Of a stretch of 64,000 bases of DNA, positions 7,485-16,710 are shown piece by piece (the stretch's first letter is position 1; each line of letters begins with the position of its first letter). Below the pieces are notes generated by a model. It was given only the letters and a program-made list of their open reading frames with translations, searched no databases and had not been told where the DNA came from. Origin of the DNA: Lachnospiraceae bacterium (lineage in GTDB: Bacteria; Bacillota; Clostridia; Lachnospirales; Lachnospiraceae); contig JAHZFJ010000004.1 in NCBI GenBank assembly GCA_019421365.1, positions 1 through 64,000 of the forward strand. The letters run 5' to 3'. The position numbers and the translations under genes are program-made.

Positions 7485-10211
7485 ATGTTATCGTATAAAT
7501 TTACAGACAATAAAGGAACGTTTCAAGTAAAAGACCCAGAGAATACAAGTTATCTCTATTTCCCTATCGCTAATGAAATAGGATTGAAAAGTTCAGTAAC
7601 ACCACTATTAGGTGGGGATTGTAAGATGGATCAAAATAGCTTTGTGTTACAACCTGTTAGTAGTGAGGATTTACATAACAATAAGGTAAGCAGGAATTTC
7701 TGGTGTGATATAGTAGGAAAAGGTTTGTGGTCAGCGACAGGAATGTCAATGAATCAGTTAAACAGTCAATTAACGGATAAGAAAGAAAAAACATTACTTG
7801 ATGCTGGGAGGTTGTATCATACCATGTATCGAGTTTCTGATGAATATGGGATAAGTTCTAAAATCCTTTCTTTTGTACCTACCGAAGATAATGTTGAGAT
7901 TATGAAAGTGGATATACGAAATATAAGTAGCGAAAACCTTGAGTTTACAGCTACAGCTGCAATACCTTTATATGGTAGGTCGGCAGACAACATCAGAGAC
8001 CATCGTCATGTTACATCATTGCTACATCGTATCGAGACAAGAGAGTATGGAGTGTACGTAAAGCCAACATTTTCTTTTGATGAAAGAGGTCATCAGAAGA
8101 ATGAAAAGATTTATTATGTGGCTGGCTGTACCGGTGAAGGTAATAAACCAGAAGGATTTTATCCAGTGGTAGAAGAATATATAGGTGAAGGTGGAGACTT
8201 CTTAAGACCTACTACGATCTTCAATCGACAACCTACTGTGAAGAAGGATTGTAGTATGAATGGATACGAAGCAATGGGCGCCATTCAATTTGAGAGAATG
8301 ATATTAAGACCACAGGAGGAATACAGTTTCATCATATTAATTGGTACAGATAATAACGCAGAGTCAATTGAAGAAATTATCAGAAGATACGATACGGAAG
8401 ACAAAGTAGAGAAAGCATATAAAGAAATGCTAAGATACTGGGATAAGAAGCGAAATGTAAATATTCAAACAGGAGATTCTAACTTCAATAATTTTATGCA
8501 GTGGGTTAGTTTTCAACCGATTCTAAGACGTATCTATGGTTGTTCCTTCTTACCTCATCATGATTATGGAAAAGGGGGAAGAGGCTGGAGAGATTTATGG
8601 CAAGATTGTCTAGCACTTACCTTAATAAATCCAAGCAGTGTTAGGGAAGCGATAATTAACAATTATGCTGGAGTAAGAATGGATGGAAGCAATGCTACGA
8701 TCATTGGGGAGAAGCAAGGAGAATTCATTGCTGATAGAAACAATATAACAAGGGTATGGATGGATCATGGATTCTGGCCACTTGTTACTACTGATCTATA
8801 TATTCAACAAACCGGAGATTTATCAATTCTATTAGAAAAGGCAACCTATTTTAAGGATAAACAAATAGAGCGTGGTGAAGCAATTGATTCCGATTGGAGT
8901 AATTCGGACAGTAAATGCTTGATAACAAAAGATGGTAATCCATATGAAGGAAGTATATTTGAACATATCTTACTTGAGAATCTCACTGCATTCTACGACG
9001 TTGGAGAACATAACCATATGAGGCTTAGAGGTGCAGACTGGAATGATGCACTTGATATGGCAAGTGAAAGAGGAGAAAGTGTTGCATTTACTGCGGCCTA
9101 TGCTGGAAACTTTGATACATTGACAAGATTATGTAAGCAGCTAATAGATTCAGGAATTGATGAGATTGAGATAGCAGAAGAAATGCTTATATTGCTTGAT
9201 CATAATGTCGAATTGTATGAGAGTGTGGCACAGAAACGATCATTGTTAAAAGAGTATTACGCGGGAAGTAGTAAGAATATATCAGGTAAGTTAAGAAGTG
9301 TTTCTCTTACTGAATTAATGAGTAACCTGAATGAGAAAGCGGAATGGCTCAAGAAACATATTCGAGGTACGGAATGGATTGAAGAAAATCAATCAGAGAT
9401 GGATTGTCATGGTTGGTTTAATGGCTATTATGATAATTCTGGTGAGAAGGTTGAAGGAATCTTTGAAAAAGGAAGCCGAATGATGTTAACAAGTCAAGTG
9501 TTTACCATAATGTCAGGAACTGCTACATCAGAGCAGGTTGAGATGATGACTAAAGCAGCAGATGAGTATCTTTACAAAGCAGAAGTTGGTGGATATCGTC
9601 TGAATACAGACTTTAAAGAATTAAAACTAAATCTAGGTAGAATGTTTGGATTTGCTTATGGACATAAGGAGAATGGGGCTGTATTTTCACATATGACAGT
9701 GATGTATGCTAACGCCTTATACAAGAGAGGTTTTGTAAAAGAAGGTTATAAAGCAATCGATGCTCTCTATAAACAAGTTTGTAATGCTGAAGTTAGTAAG
9801 ATTTATCCGGGTATACCAGAGTATTTTAATGATAAAGGAAGAGGTATGTATCATTATCTAACTGGTGCGGCAAGTTGGCTTATGTTAACAGTAGTAACCC
9901 AGATGTTTGGTGTCAGAGGTTTAGGTGGAGATTTGTTAATAGAACCTAAATTATTGAAAGAGCAATTTGATCAAGCAAATACAGCTAAGATAGCTTCAGT
10001 TTTTGCAGAACATAACATTGAAGTTGAGATTGTTAATGGAGCTGGCAAAGAATATGGGGAATATCAAGTAGCTGAGGTATATGTTAATGATAAGCTTATC
10101 GAAGATAAAGACAAGGTTGTAATTAATAAAGAGTCTTGTATATGCAAGAAAGAATATCTTCAAAGCTTATTAAAAGAAATGAACCAACAAATAAGAGTGA
10201 TTCTTCGGTAA
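7485..10211 (+). CDS. GH94-family glycoside phosphorylase (laminaribiose or cellobiose type)
   Basis: A 908-aa protein without signal peptide, so cytosolic. It fits the GH94 inverting phosphorylases, which split a beta-glucoside with phosphate to glucose 1-phosphate. The N-terminal super-beta-sandwich (about 1-290) is followed by the (alpha/alpha)6 catalytic domain with GGRGWRDLWQD, TRVWMDHGFWP and RGADWNDALD; D518 in the last motif is the likely general acid. A C-terminal beta-sandwich closes the protein. A GGAGG precedes the ATG. It opens an operon with a second, larger phosphorylase and a GH30 enzyme, which points to beta-1,3/1,6-glucan breakdown and a laminaribiose-type substrate rather than cellobiose. 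That substrate call is inference from context. Confidence 0.75.
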   Translation: MLSYKFTDNKGTFQVKDPENTSYLYFPIANEIGLKSSVTPLLGGDCKMDQNSFVLQPVSSEDLHNNKVSRNFWCDIVGKGLWSATGMSMNQLNSQLTDKKEKTLLDAGRLYHTMYRVSDEYGISSKILSFVPTEDNVEIMKVDIRNISSENLEFTATAAIPLYGRSADNIRDHRHVTSLLHRIETREYGVYVKPTFSFDERGHQKNEKIYYVAGCTGEGNKPEGFYPVVEEYIGEGGDFLRPTTIFNRQPTVKKDCSMNGYEAMGAIQFERMILRPQEEYSFIILIGTDNNAESIEEIIRRYDTEDKVEKAYKEMLRYWDKKRNVNIQTGDSNFNNFMQWVSFQPILRRIYGCSFLPHHDYGKGGRGWRDLWQDCLALTLINPSSVREAIINNYAGVRMDGSNATIIGEKQGEFIADRNNITRVWMDHGFWPLVTTDLYIQQTGDLSILLEKATYFKDKQIERGEAIDSDWSNSDSKCLITKDGNPYEGSIFEHILLENLTAFYDVGEHNHMRLRGADWNDALDMASERGESVAFTAAYAGNFDTLTRLCKQLIDSGIDEIEIAEEMLILLDHNVELYESVAQKRSLLKEYYAGSSKNISGKLRSVSLTELMSNLNEKAEWLKKHIRGTEWIEENQSEMDCHGWFNGYYDNSGEKVEGIFEKGSRMMLTSQVFTIMSGTATSEQVEMMTKAADEYLYKAEVGGYRLNTDFKELKLNLGRMFGFAYGHKENGAVFSHMTVMYANALYKRGFVKEGYKAIDALYKQVCNAEVSKIYPGIPEYFNDKGRGMYHYLTGAASWLMLTVVTQMFGVRGLGGDLLIEPKLLKEQFDQANTAKIASVFAEHNIEVEIVNGAGKEYGEYQVAEVYVNDKLIEDKDKVVINKESCICKKEYLQSLLKEMNQQIRVILR

Positions 10212-10238
10212 ATAGTTATTCAAAAAAGGAGACAGAAT

Positions 10239-13200
10239 ATGTTAGGACACAGTAACCAAAATAAAAACAATTTAGATCAAAATAAAAGATATATAATTGA
10301 TAACTATGGAAAGAAAACTACATTCGCTAGTTTCTTGCCTGGTATTAGTGGTAAGAATGGTATTCCGATTTGGTGTTATTATGTGAATCGTGGTCAAGGT
10401 GTAACAAGCTTTGGTGTGGACTGTAAAGATCGTGCTATTATGGAATTTTTCCCTGCACATCAGGCTTATCAGAATGTAAAGATTCAAGGATTTCGTACTT
10501 TTATTAAAAAAGATGGTAATTACTTTGAACCATTTAAAGCCGATTCGAGCAATACTAGCATGGCGATTGGTATGAATGAGTTAGAAATTAAACATTATGA
10601 TGAGCTACACCAGATAGAGACTAGAGTAACCTACTATACGTTACCAGGTGAAAAAGTGGGTGCCTTAGTTCGTATAGTGAGTATCAAGAATGTGTCAGAT
10701 GAGGAATGTGTGCTTGAAGTATTAGACGGTATGCCTGCTGTTATTCCTTATGGTGTTAATATGGGATCTATGAAAGAGATGGGACAGACAACAAAGGCAT
10801 GGATGCAAGTAGAAGATGTGGATACAAAGATGCCTTATTTTCGAGTTCGTGTAAGTATGGAGGATACTGCCAGTGTACAAGGCATTGAAGGCGGAAATTT
10901 TGCACATGCCATCAATGATCTTGGTGAGGGGGTGGTGACACTAGTTGATCCTGAGGTTGTATTTGATTATGATACGGGGCTTAATGAGGCAGTAGGCCTT
11001 AGAAATGAATCATTAGATGGACTTATTACGAAGAAACAAGTAACACAGAATAATTTACCATGTTGTTTCTTCGCAGAGAAAAGAACGGTAAAAGCTGGTG
11101 AAGAGATTCATCTATATGAATTATTTGGTCAAGTAGAGAATAAACAGATTCTTAGTACTTGCAGTGAAAAATGGTTACAACCAGAATTTTATATGGAAAA
11201 GCAACAAGAAGGTAATGCTCTTATAGAAGAGATATGTAATTCAATTGAGACGAAGACAGGCAATGAATTGTTTGATGAATATTGCAAACAGACGTATCTT
11301 GATAATGTTCTACGTGGAGGTTATCCAATTGAATTAGCTAAAAACAAAATCTTTTATTTATATTCTAGAAAGCACGGAGATATAGAGAGAGATTACAATT
11401 ATTTTCGAATGTTACCTGAATACTATTCACAGGGAAATGGTAACTTCCGAGATGTGAATCAGAATCGTCGAGAAGATGTACGTTTTCAACCATATGTGAA
11501 GGATACGAATATAAGGACTTTTTATAATATGATTCAAATAGATGGCTATAATCCTTTGGCCGTAGAAAAGGTTAGCTATACATTAGAACAACAGCAAGTA
11601 GAGAAGATAATACGAATTGTACCGGAAGCAAGTAAGTTGAAATTAATAAAACTTCTAGAGAGCGAATTTACTCCAGGTAAACTCTTTATGACATTAGAGG
11701 AATGTCAATGGAAGGATGAAGAGCGAGAGAAGGAGTTTATAGAGATGGTGCTTAGGCAAGCACATGGTGAGACAACGGGTTCATTTGGAGAAGGGTATTG
11801 GAGTGATCATTGGACATATAACCTAGACCTAGTGGAGGAATATCTTCATGTGTATCCAGAGAATGAGAAAGAATTACTATTTGAAGATGCTAGCTATACA
11901 TATTTCGAAACAAAGGTGACACTTCTACCAAGAAAGAATCGTTATGTGAAGACTGACAAAGGGATTAGACAATATAATTTCCTTGATAAAATAAGAAAGA
12001 AAGACTGTAATAACGATAAGTTAAGAAGTGCTTATGGGAAAGGTGAAGTAGTAACAGGAAATCTAATGGAGAAGATTTTACTACTTAGCACTTTAAAATA
12101 TGCAACACTTGATCCTTATGGTATGGGAGTAGAGATGGAAGGTGGAAAACCTGGTTGGTATGATGCTCTTAATGGACTCCCAGGTATATTCGGTTCATCT
12201 ATGGCAGAGACATATGAGCTTGCTAGAATGTTAAAGTTTGCTATTGAGAAACTAATATCTTATCGCCAATCGGTAATTGTATTCAGTGAATTAGCAGAGT
12301 TGATAGAAGCGTTGGAGGTTATTACAAATCAATTAGTCCAGGATTCAGGTGGGAATAAGATTGAAGACATGGGCCAACAATTAGATTTTTGGAATGCTTG
12401 TAATGACTGCAAAGAACAATATAGAGAAAAGACCGTATTTGGAGTGTCTGGAGAAAAAAGAGCTCTATCTAATGGCTACTTAGTAAATCTTCTTGAAAAC
12501 TGGTTAGCCGTAGTGGAACATGGTATTAAAAAGGCTATGGTATACGGTGACGGTTTATGTCCAACATACTTTAGTTATGAGGTGACAAAGTATCGCGAGG
12601 AAGAAAATATAATTATACCAGAACAATTCGAAATTGTAAGAATGCCATATTTTCTAGAAGGTCCTGTACGTTATATGAAAATTGTAAGTGAAGACGAAGA
12701 AAAGAAATCCTTATACCACAAAGTGAAAGAAAGTAATCTGTATGATCAGAAGTTATCTATGTATAAAGTGAATACATCATTACAAGAGGCATCTTATGAG
12801 ATTGGACGTTGTAAAGCATTCACACCTGGTTGGCTAGAGAATGAATCCATATGGTTACACATGGAATACAAATACCTGTTGGAACTTCTTAAAGCAGGAT
12901 TATATTCAGAGTTTTTTGAGGATTTCCATAATGGGTGTGTACCATTCCTTGATTATGAGATGTATGGTAGAAGCGTGTTAGAGAATTCATCTTTCATAGC
13001 TAGTAGTGCAAATCCTAATGAAGGGATTCACGGAAAAGGTTTTGTTGCAAGACTTAGTGGTTCAACAGCTGAATTCCTTAATATGTGGCAGATTATGATG
13101 TTTGGAGAGACGCCGTTTGTAGTATGTGATGGAGAACTTGTAATGGAACTTAAACCTGCTATTCCAAGTTATCTATTATCAGAAGAATGCAAAATAGAAG

Positions 13201-13412
13201 CAGTGCTATTTAGTAAAACAAAGGTATGCTATAGCATAGAGAATAAGATGGATGTAATACCAGGAAATTATGTTGTTCATTCAGCAGAGGTTATTTGGGG
13301 AGATGGGACTAATATAACTTATGAAGACGGTATCATAAAAGGGGATTCAGCAATTCGAATCCGAAACGGTGAAGCAGTATCAATTCAGTATTTGATTGGA
13401 GGAATAAACTAA
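10239..13412 (+). CDS. Large GH94-related phosphorylase, probably a GH161-like beta-1,3-glucan phosphorylase
   Basis: A 1057-aa cytosolic protein often labelled cellobiose phosphorylase. It is longer than GH94 enzymes and opens with SFLPGISGKNGIPIWCYYVNRGQG followed by an IMEFFPAHQAYQ segment. The middle has GYWSDHWTYNLDLVEEYL and the catalytic part GMGVEMEGGKPGWYDALNGL, where the Asp of WYDALN aligns in position with the WNDALD acid of GH94. These features recall the GH161/GH149 beta-1,3-oligoglucan phosphorylases. It should shorten imported laminari-oligosaccharides one glucose at a time, yielding glucose 1-phosphate, while the neighbouring GH94 would handle the disaccharide. Start ATG 10239 follows AAAAAAGGAG. 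The family assignment is from memory of the motifs. Confidence 0.6.
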   Translation: MLGHSNQNKNNLDQNKRYIIDNYGKKTTFASFLPGISGKNGIPIWCYYVNRGQGVTSFGVDCKDRAIMEFFPAHQAYQNVKIQGFRTFIKKDGNYFEPFKADSSNTSMAIGMNELEIKHYDELHQIETRVTYYTLPGEKVGALVRIVSIKNVSDEECVLEVLDGMPAVIPYGVNMGSMKEMGQTTKAWMQVEDVDTKMPYFRVRVSMEDTASVQGIEGGNFAHAINDLGEGVVTLVDPEVVFDYDTGLNEAVGLRNESLDGLITKKQVTQNNLPCCFFAEKRTVKAGEEIHLYELFGQVENKQILSTCSEKWLQPEFYMEKQQEGNALIEEICNSIETKTGNELFDEYCKQTYLDNVLRGGYPIELAKNKIFYLYSRKHGDIERDYNYFRMLPEYYSQGNGNFRDVNQNRREDVRFQPYVKDTNIRTFYNMIQIDGYNPLAVEKVSYTLEQQQVEKIIRIVPEASKLKLIKLLESEFTPGKLFMTLEECQWKDEEREKEFIEMVLRQAHGETTGSFGEGYWSDHWTYNLDLVEEYLHVYPENEKELLFEDASYTYFETKVTLLPRKNRYVKTDKGIRQYNFLDKIRKKDCNNDKLRSAYGKGEVVTGNLMEKILLLSTLKYATLDPYGMGVEMEGGKPGWYDALNGLPGIFGSSMAETYELARMLKFAIEKLISYRQSVIVFSELAELIEALEVITNQLVQDSGGNKIEDMGQQLDFWNACNDCKEQYREKTVFGVSGEKRALSNGYLVNLLENWLAVVEHGIKKAMVYGDGLCPTYFSYEVTKYREEENIIIPEQFEIVRMPYFLEGPVRYMKIVSEDEEKKSLYHKVKESNLYDQKLSMYKVNTSLQEASYEIGRCKAFTPGWLENESIWLHMEYKYLLELLKAGLYSEFFEDFHNGCVPFLDYEMYGRSVLENSSFIASSANPNEGIHGKGFVARLSGSTAEFLNMWQIMMFGETPFVVCDGELVMELKPAIPSYLLSEECKIEAVLFSKTKVCYSIENKMDVIPGNYVVHSAEVIWGDGTNITYEDGIIKGDSAIRIRNGEAVSIQYLIGGIN

Positions 13413-14753
13413 ATGAAGATTACATCAATAACAACAAACTATAATGATTCAAAGTTTTTAGAAACAACTGAGATGGTACAGGGAACGGAAGTTGGAAATA
13501 TGAATGTTGTGAATCTGTACCCAGAGATTACGTATCAGAAGATTCGTGGATTTGGTGGAGCGTTCACAGAATCTGCTGGATATACGCTTTCAAAACTGAG
13601 TGAAGAGAAACAAAAAGAAATCGCGGAAGCTTATTTTGGAGAAAGTGGAATTGGTTATACAATAGGAAGAACTCATATTAATAGTTGCGATTTCTCTCTT
13701 GGAAATTATGCTTATGTAGAAGATTCAGAGGATACGGAACTTAATACGTTTACTAGAGAAAGAGACCAATTGTATATCGTACCATTTATTCGCCTAGCAC
13801 AGCAAGTTTCATCTAAGAAGATTGAATTTCTTGCATCACCATGGAGCCCGCCGGCTTTCATGAAAACTAATGGTGAGATGAATCATGGAGGAAAATTAAA
13901 AGGTGAGTATAGACAGTTATGGGCAGAGTATATTTGTAGATATATTAAGGATTGTCTAGAAGATGGTATACCAGTAACTATGATTACGGTACAGAATGAA
14001 CCTGAGGCGACACAGGAATGGGACTCTTGTCGCTATAGTGCTGAGGAAGAGATGGAATTTGTTCGTGACTTCTTAGGGCCTATTATGGAAGAACAAGGTC
14101 TTGGAGATGTTAAAATCTATATCTGGGATCATAATAAAGAGATTATGTATGAACGTGCCAAAGATATCTTGAAAGATGAGAAGGCATCTCAGTACATTGC
14201 CGGAGTTGGATTCCATTGGTATACGGGAGATCATTTTGAAGCAGTTAGTCTTGTGAGAGAGCAATATCCAGATAAGGAGTTACTATTCACAGAAGGTTGT
14301 GTAGAATACAGCAGATTTATGGATTCTAATGATGTATATAAGGCAGAGATGTATGCACATGATATTCTTGGAAACCTTAATGCTGGTATGAATGGCTATA
14401 TAGATTGGAATTTAGTACTAGATGAAAAAGGTGGACCTAATCATGTAAATAATCTTTGTGCAGCTCCAATTATGTGTGATTGTAATAATGGCACATATGA
14501 AAAAAGGCTTGCTTATTATTATGTAGGACATTTCAGTAAGTATATTCGTGGTGGTGCTAGAAGAATTGCTGTTACTAAATATACGGAACTGATTGAGGTG
14601 ACAGCTTTCTTGAATACAGATGGAGAAAAAGTTGTTGTTCTATTAAACAAACAAGATAACGATATCCCGGTAGTGTTAAGAGAATATGGAAAAGGTACAG
14701 AACTGACTGTGAAAGCCCATAGTATTGTTACATTACTTATCAAAGAAGAATAG
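13413..14753 (+). CDS. GH30-family beta-glucanase/beta-glucosidase
   Basis: A 446-aa (beta/alpha)8 glycoside hydrolase with a beta-sandwich side domain. The N-terminus has the family signature IRGFGGAFTESAG. The acid/base is E196 in TVQNEPEATQEW and the nucleophile is E294 in LLFTEGCVEYS. There is no signal peptide, so it acts on imported oligosaccharides. The GH30 subfamilies with this context include beta-1,6-glucanases and beta-glucosidases, and a role in removing beta-1,6 branches from fungal or laminarin-type glucan would complement the two phosphorylases. It begins directly after the upstream stop codon (TAAATG) with GGAGG inside the preceding gene, so the three genes are one operon. 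Confidence 0.85.
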   Translation: MKITSITTNYNDSKFLETTEMVQGTEVGNMNVVNLYPEITYQKIRGFGGAFTESAGYTLSKLSEEKQKEIAEAYFGESGIGYTIGRTHINSCDFSLGNYAYVEDSEDTELNTFTRERDQLYIVPFIRLAQQVSSKKIEFLASPWSPPAFMKTNGEMNHGGKLKGEYRQLWAEYICRYIKDCLEDGIPVTMITVQNEPEATQEWDSCRYSAEEEMEFVRDFLGPIMEEQGLGDVKIYIWDHNKEIMYERAKDILKDEKASQYIAGVGFHWYTGDHFEAVSLVREQYPDKELLFTEGCVEYSRFMDSNDVYKAEMYAHDILGNLNAGMNGYIDWNLVLDEKGGPNHVNNLCAAPIMCDCNNGTYEKRLAYYYVGHFSKYIRGGARRIAVTKYTELIEVTAFLNTDGEKVVVLLNKQDNDIPVVLREYGKGTELTVKAHSIVTLLIKEE

Positions 14754-14765
14754 GTAGGTAGTGTG

Positions 14766-14798
14766 GTACTCGCCCCAGTGTTACATAGGGGCGAGTAC
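14766..14798. terminator. GC-rich hairpin after GH30, weak terminator or RNA structure
   Basis: A perfect 11-bp stem (GTACTCGCCCC and complement) around an 11-nt loop. No T-run follows on either strand, so it may only attenuate transcription into the next gene or stabilise the mRNA end. Confidence 0.5.
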
Positions 14799-14833
14799 TA
14801 AATACCGAATAATAGAAAGAGTAGGAATGAAAG

Positions 14834-15433
14834 ATGAAAAGAAAAAGGTCTATTTGGATATGTATAGTTATTGTATTATTGATTCTTGGAATTGTCATAG
14901 CCTGCTTTACAAGACGTGAGGTCAACTATGATCCAACAAGCACAGTGGTAGTAACAATTGATAAAGAGCAAATCTATCTAGATGAAGTTTTATATCATGT
15001 GACGTTATCTAGAATGCAAGGGCAACTATACGCATCATTTGTGAATGATACGGATTATATGAATCGTGATTATGGAGATGGAAGGACAATAGGAGAAGTA
15101 ATGAAGCAAGAAGCAATGGATAATGCCATTCGTTATGAGCTTCTATATAGGCAAGCGATTCAAGAAGGATATGAACTGACAGATGCAGAAATCACTGACA
15201 GTAAGGATAAAACAGAGAACATACTTATCACGATACCACAAGAAGATATGAAGAACACTGGATTAACCCAGGATAAAATACTTTATATTCAAGAGAAGAT
15301 TGCGTTAGCGACGAGATATTACCAAGACGTTTATGAGGGTGCTAATTTAACAGATCAAGATGTTTATGGACAATTGAAAGACGGACACCAAATCACAATA
15401 CAAAAGAAAGTATGGAATTCGGTTAAGTTCTAA
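14834..15433 (+). CDS. Membrane-anchored SurA-N-like protein lacking a PPIase domain
   Basis: A 199-aa protein with one N-terminal membrane helix (about residues 6-24, ending IVIACF) and an extracytoplasmic rest. The pattern VVVTIDKEQIYLDEVLYHV, followed by a region ending in RYELLYRQAIQEGYELTDAEI, resembles the N-terminal chaperone domain of SurA/PrsA-type foldases. The protein stops where the parvulin domain would begin, ending in a basic IQKKVWNSVKF. It could be a naturally short chaperone or a truncated foldase, since a repeat element starts only 10 nt after its stop. An alternative is a lipoprotein-like anchor (IACF contains a Cys at about residue 24). The substrate may be the solute-binding protein of the downstream importer; this is a guess. 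Confidence 0.5.
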   Translation: MKRKRSIWICIVIVLLILGIVIACFTRREVNYDPTSTVVVTIDKEQIYLDEVLYHVTLSRMQGQLYASFVNDTDYMNRDYGDGRTIGEVMKQEAMDNAIRYELLYRQAIQEGYELTDAEITDSKDKTENILITIPQEDMKNTGLTQDKILYIQEKIALATRYYQDVYEGANLTDQDVYGQLKDGHQITIQKKVWNSVKF

Positions 15434-15443
15434 TTTAACTTCC

Positions 15444-15646
15444 GGACTTAAACTTCGCACTTGAAGTTTCCTTGGAGTAGCTAACTGCTATATTCAACGA
15501 AAAACCCGCTTTCGCTTAGCTTCACACGTAGCAGTACTAAGATTTCGCGTTGCTCAATCAAGTGCTGACGTGTTCAGATAGTTTTTCTTATGAATATAGC
15601 AATTACCTACTTTAATGAAGCTTTTAATGTGCGAAGTTTGAGATCC
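15444..15646. repeat. MITE-like imperfect inverted repeat, copy A
   Basis: About 52 bp at 15444-15495 (GGACTTAAACTTCGCACTTG to CTGCTATATTC) recurs inverted at 15592-15646, enclosing about 95 nt. There is no open reading frame. The arm consensus (CTCAAACTTCGCAC, then GCTT, GTAG, TAATTGC) recurs in shortened form at 32868-32942, so this is a dispersed repeat family. Confidence 0.6.
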
Positions 15647-15652
15647 TAAAAA

Positions 15653-15681
15653 AATGACACCTAATTAAAATTAGTGTCATT
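15653..15681. promoter_or_regulatory. Operator-like inverted repeat over the -35 of the importer operon
   Basis: AATGACAC(C)TAAT pairs with ATTAGTGTCATT around a 4-nt loop with one bulge. It overlaps the likely -35 box. As RNA it would end with no T-run on the plus strand, so an operator is a better reading than a terminator. Confidence 0.4.
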
Positions 15682-15708
15682 AACTACGAAACCAATACCA
15701 GTTATAAT
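15680..15708 (+). promoter_or_regulatory. Candidate promoter of the sugar importer operon
   Basis: TTAACT, a 17-nt spacer and a perfect TATAAT, 30 nt before the first permease gene. Confidence 0.5.
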
Positions 15709-15737
15709 TAAGGTATAAAAAGGACGGAGGGATGAAC

Positions 15738-16700
15738 ATGGCAGATACAGCTGTGACAACGAAAAAACCGAAGAAAATCAAATATAAGAACAAAGCTAGT
15801 TTTTTTAAGCAATTAGCAAATCAAAAGTACCTTCAGGCAATGGCATTACTAGGAGTAATTTGGATGTTGGTTTTCAACTACATTCCAATGGGTGGTATAG
15901 TAATTGCTTTTAAGAAGTTTAAAATTACGAGAAGTATAGCAGAAGCCCCATGGGTTGGATTACAGTACTTTAAAGAATTTTTTATGGACGATAATTTCCT
16001 TAATATCATGCAGAATACATTAGGTATCAGTTTATTGAAATTATTTATTGGATTTCCATTACCAATTATATTTGCGTTGTTATTAAATGAAATTAGAAAT
16101 GTAAAGTTCAAAAAAATAGCACAAACGATTTCATATTTACCACACTTCCTTTCATGGGTAGTACTTGGTGGAATCATGGTAACATGGTTATCAAAAACAG
16201 GCGTTATTAATGACTTTTTAGTAGCTGCAAACATAATAAAAGAACCGATTTCTTTCCTTGGTGATCCGAAATACTTCTGGGGGATATCAGTGATATCAGA
16301 TAGTTGGAAGGAACTGGGGTGGTCAGCAATTATTTATCTGGCAGCAATCGCAGGAGTCGATCAGCAGATGTATGAAGCCGCAACTGTAGATGGTGCAACT
16401 AAGTTGCAGAAGATTTTTAAGATTACAATACCATCTATTACAGGTACGATTGCATTAATGCTTATTTTACAGGTCTCAGGTTTATTAAATTCAAACTTTG
16501 ATCAAGTATTAATTCTTAAGAATCAGATTAACGTATCAAGAAGTCAGGTTATTGACACATATGTATATCAAGTTGGTATGACAATGGGTAAATATTCTTA
16601 TGCAACGGCAGTCGGACTCTTTAAATCGGTAATTGCTCTGTTATTACTTGTCATTGCAAATAAAACAAGTAAAAAATGCTTGGGCAGATCATTATACTAG
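15738..16700 (+). CDS. ABC sugar permease, LplB/YteP type
   Basis: A 320-aa inner-membrane permease of the MalF-like group found in ATPase-less complex-oligosaccharide importers. After a basic N-terminus there are about six membrane segments. The cytoplasmic EAA loop reads YEAATVDGATKLQKIFKITIP near residue 215 and would contact a shared MsmX-type ATPase encoded elsewhere. The start is ATG 15738 (MADTAV): GGAGGG ends 6 nt before it, whereas the in-frame ATG at 15732 sits directly against the ribosome binding site. It is the first of three importer genes (permease, permease, binding protein). The position downstream of the beta-glucan enzymes suggests beta-gluco-oligosaccharide import. Confidence 0.9.
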   Translation: MADTAVTTKKPKKIKYKNKASFFKQLANQKYLQAMALLGVIWMLVFNYIPMGGIVIAFKKFKITRSIAEAPWVGLQYFKEFFMDDNFLNIMQNTLGISLLKLFIGFPLPIIFALLLNEIRNVKFKKIAQTISYLPHFLSWVVLGGIMVTWLSKTGVINDFLVAANIIKEPISFLGDPKYFWGISVISDSWKELGWSAIIYLAAIAGVDQQMYEAATVDGATKLQKIFKITIPSITGTIALMLILQVSGLLNSNFDQVLILKNQINVSRSQVIDTYVYQVGMTMGKYSYATAVGLFKSVIALLLLVIANKTSKKCLGRSLY

Positions 16701-16710
16701 GAGGGATTCG

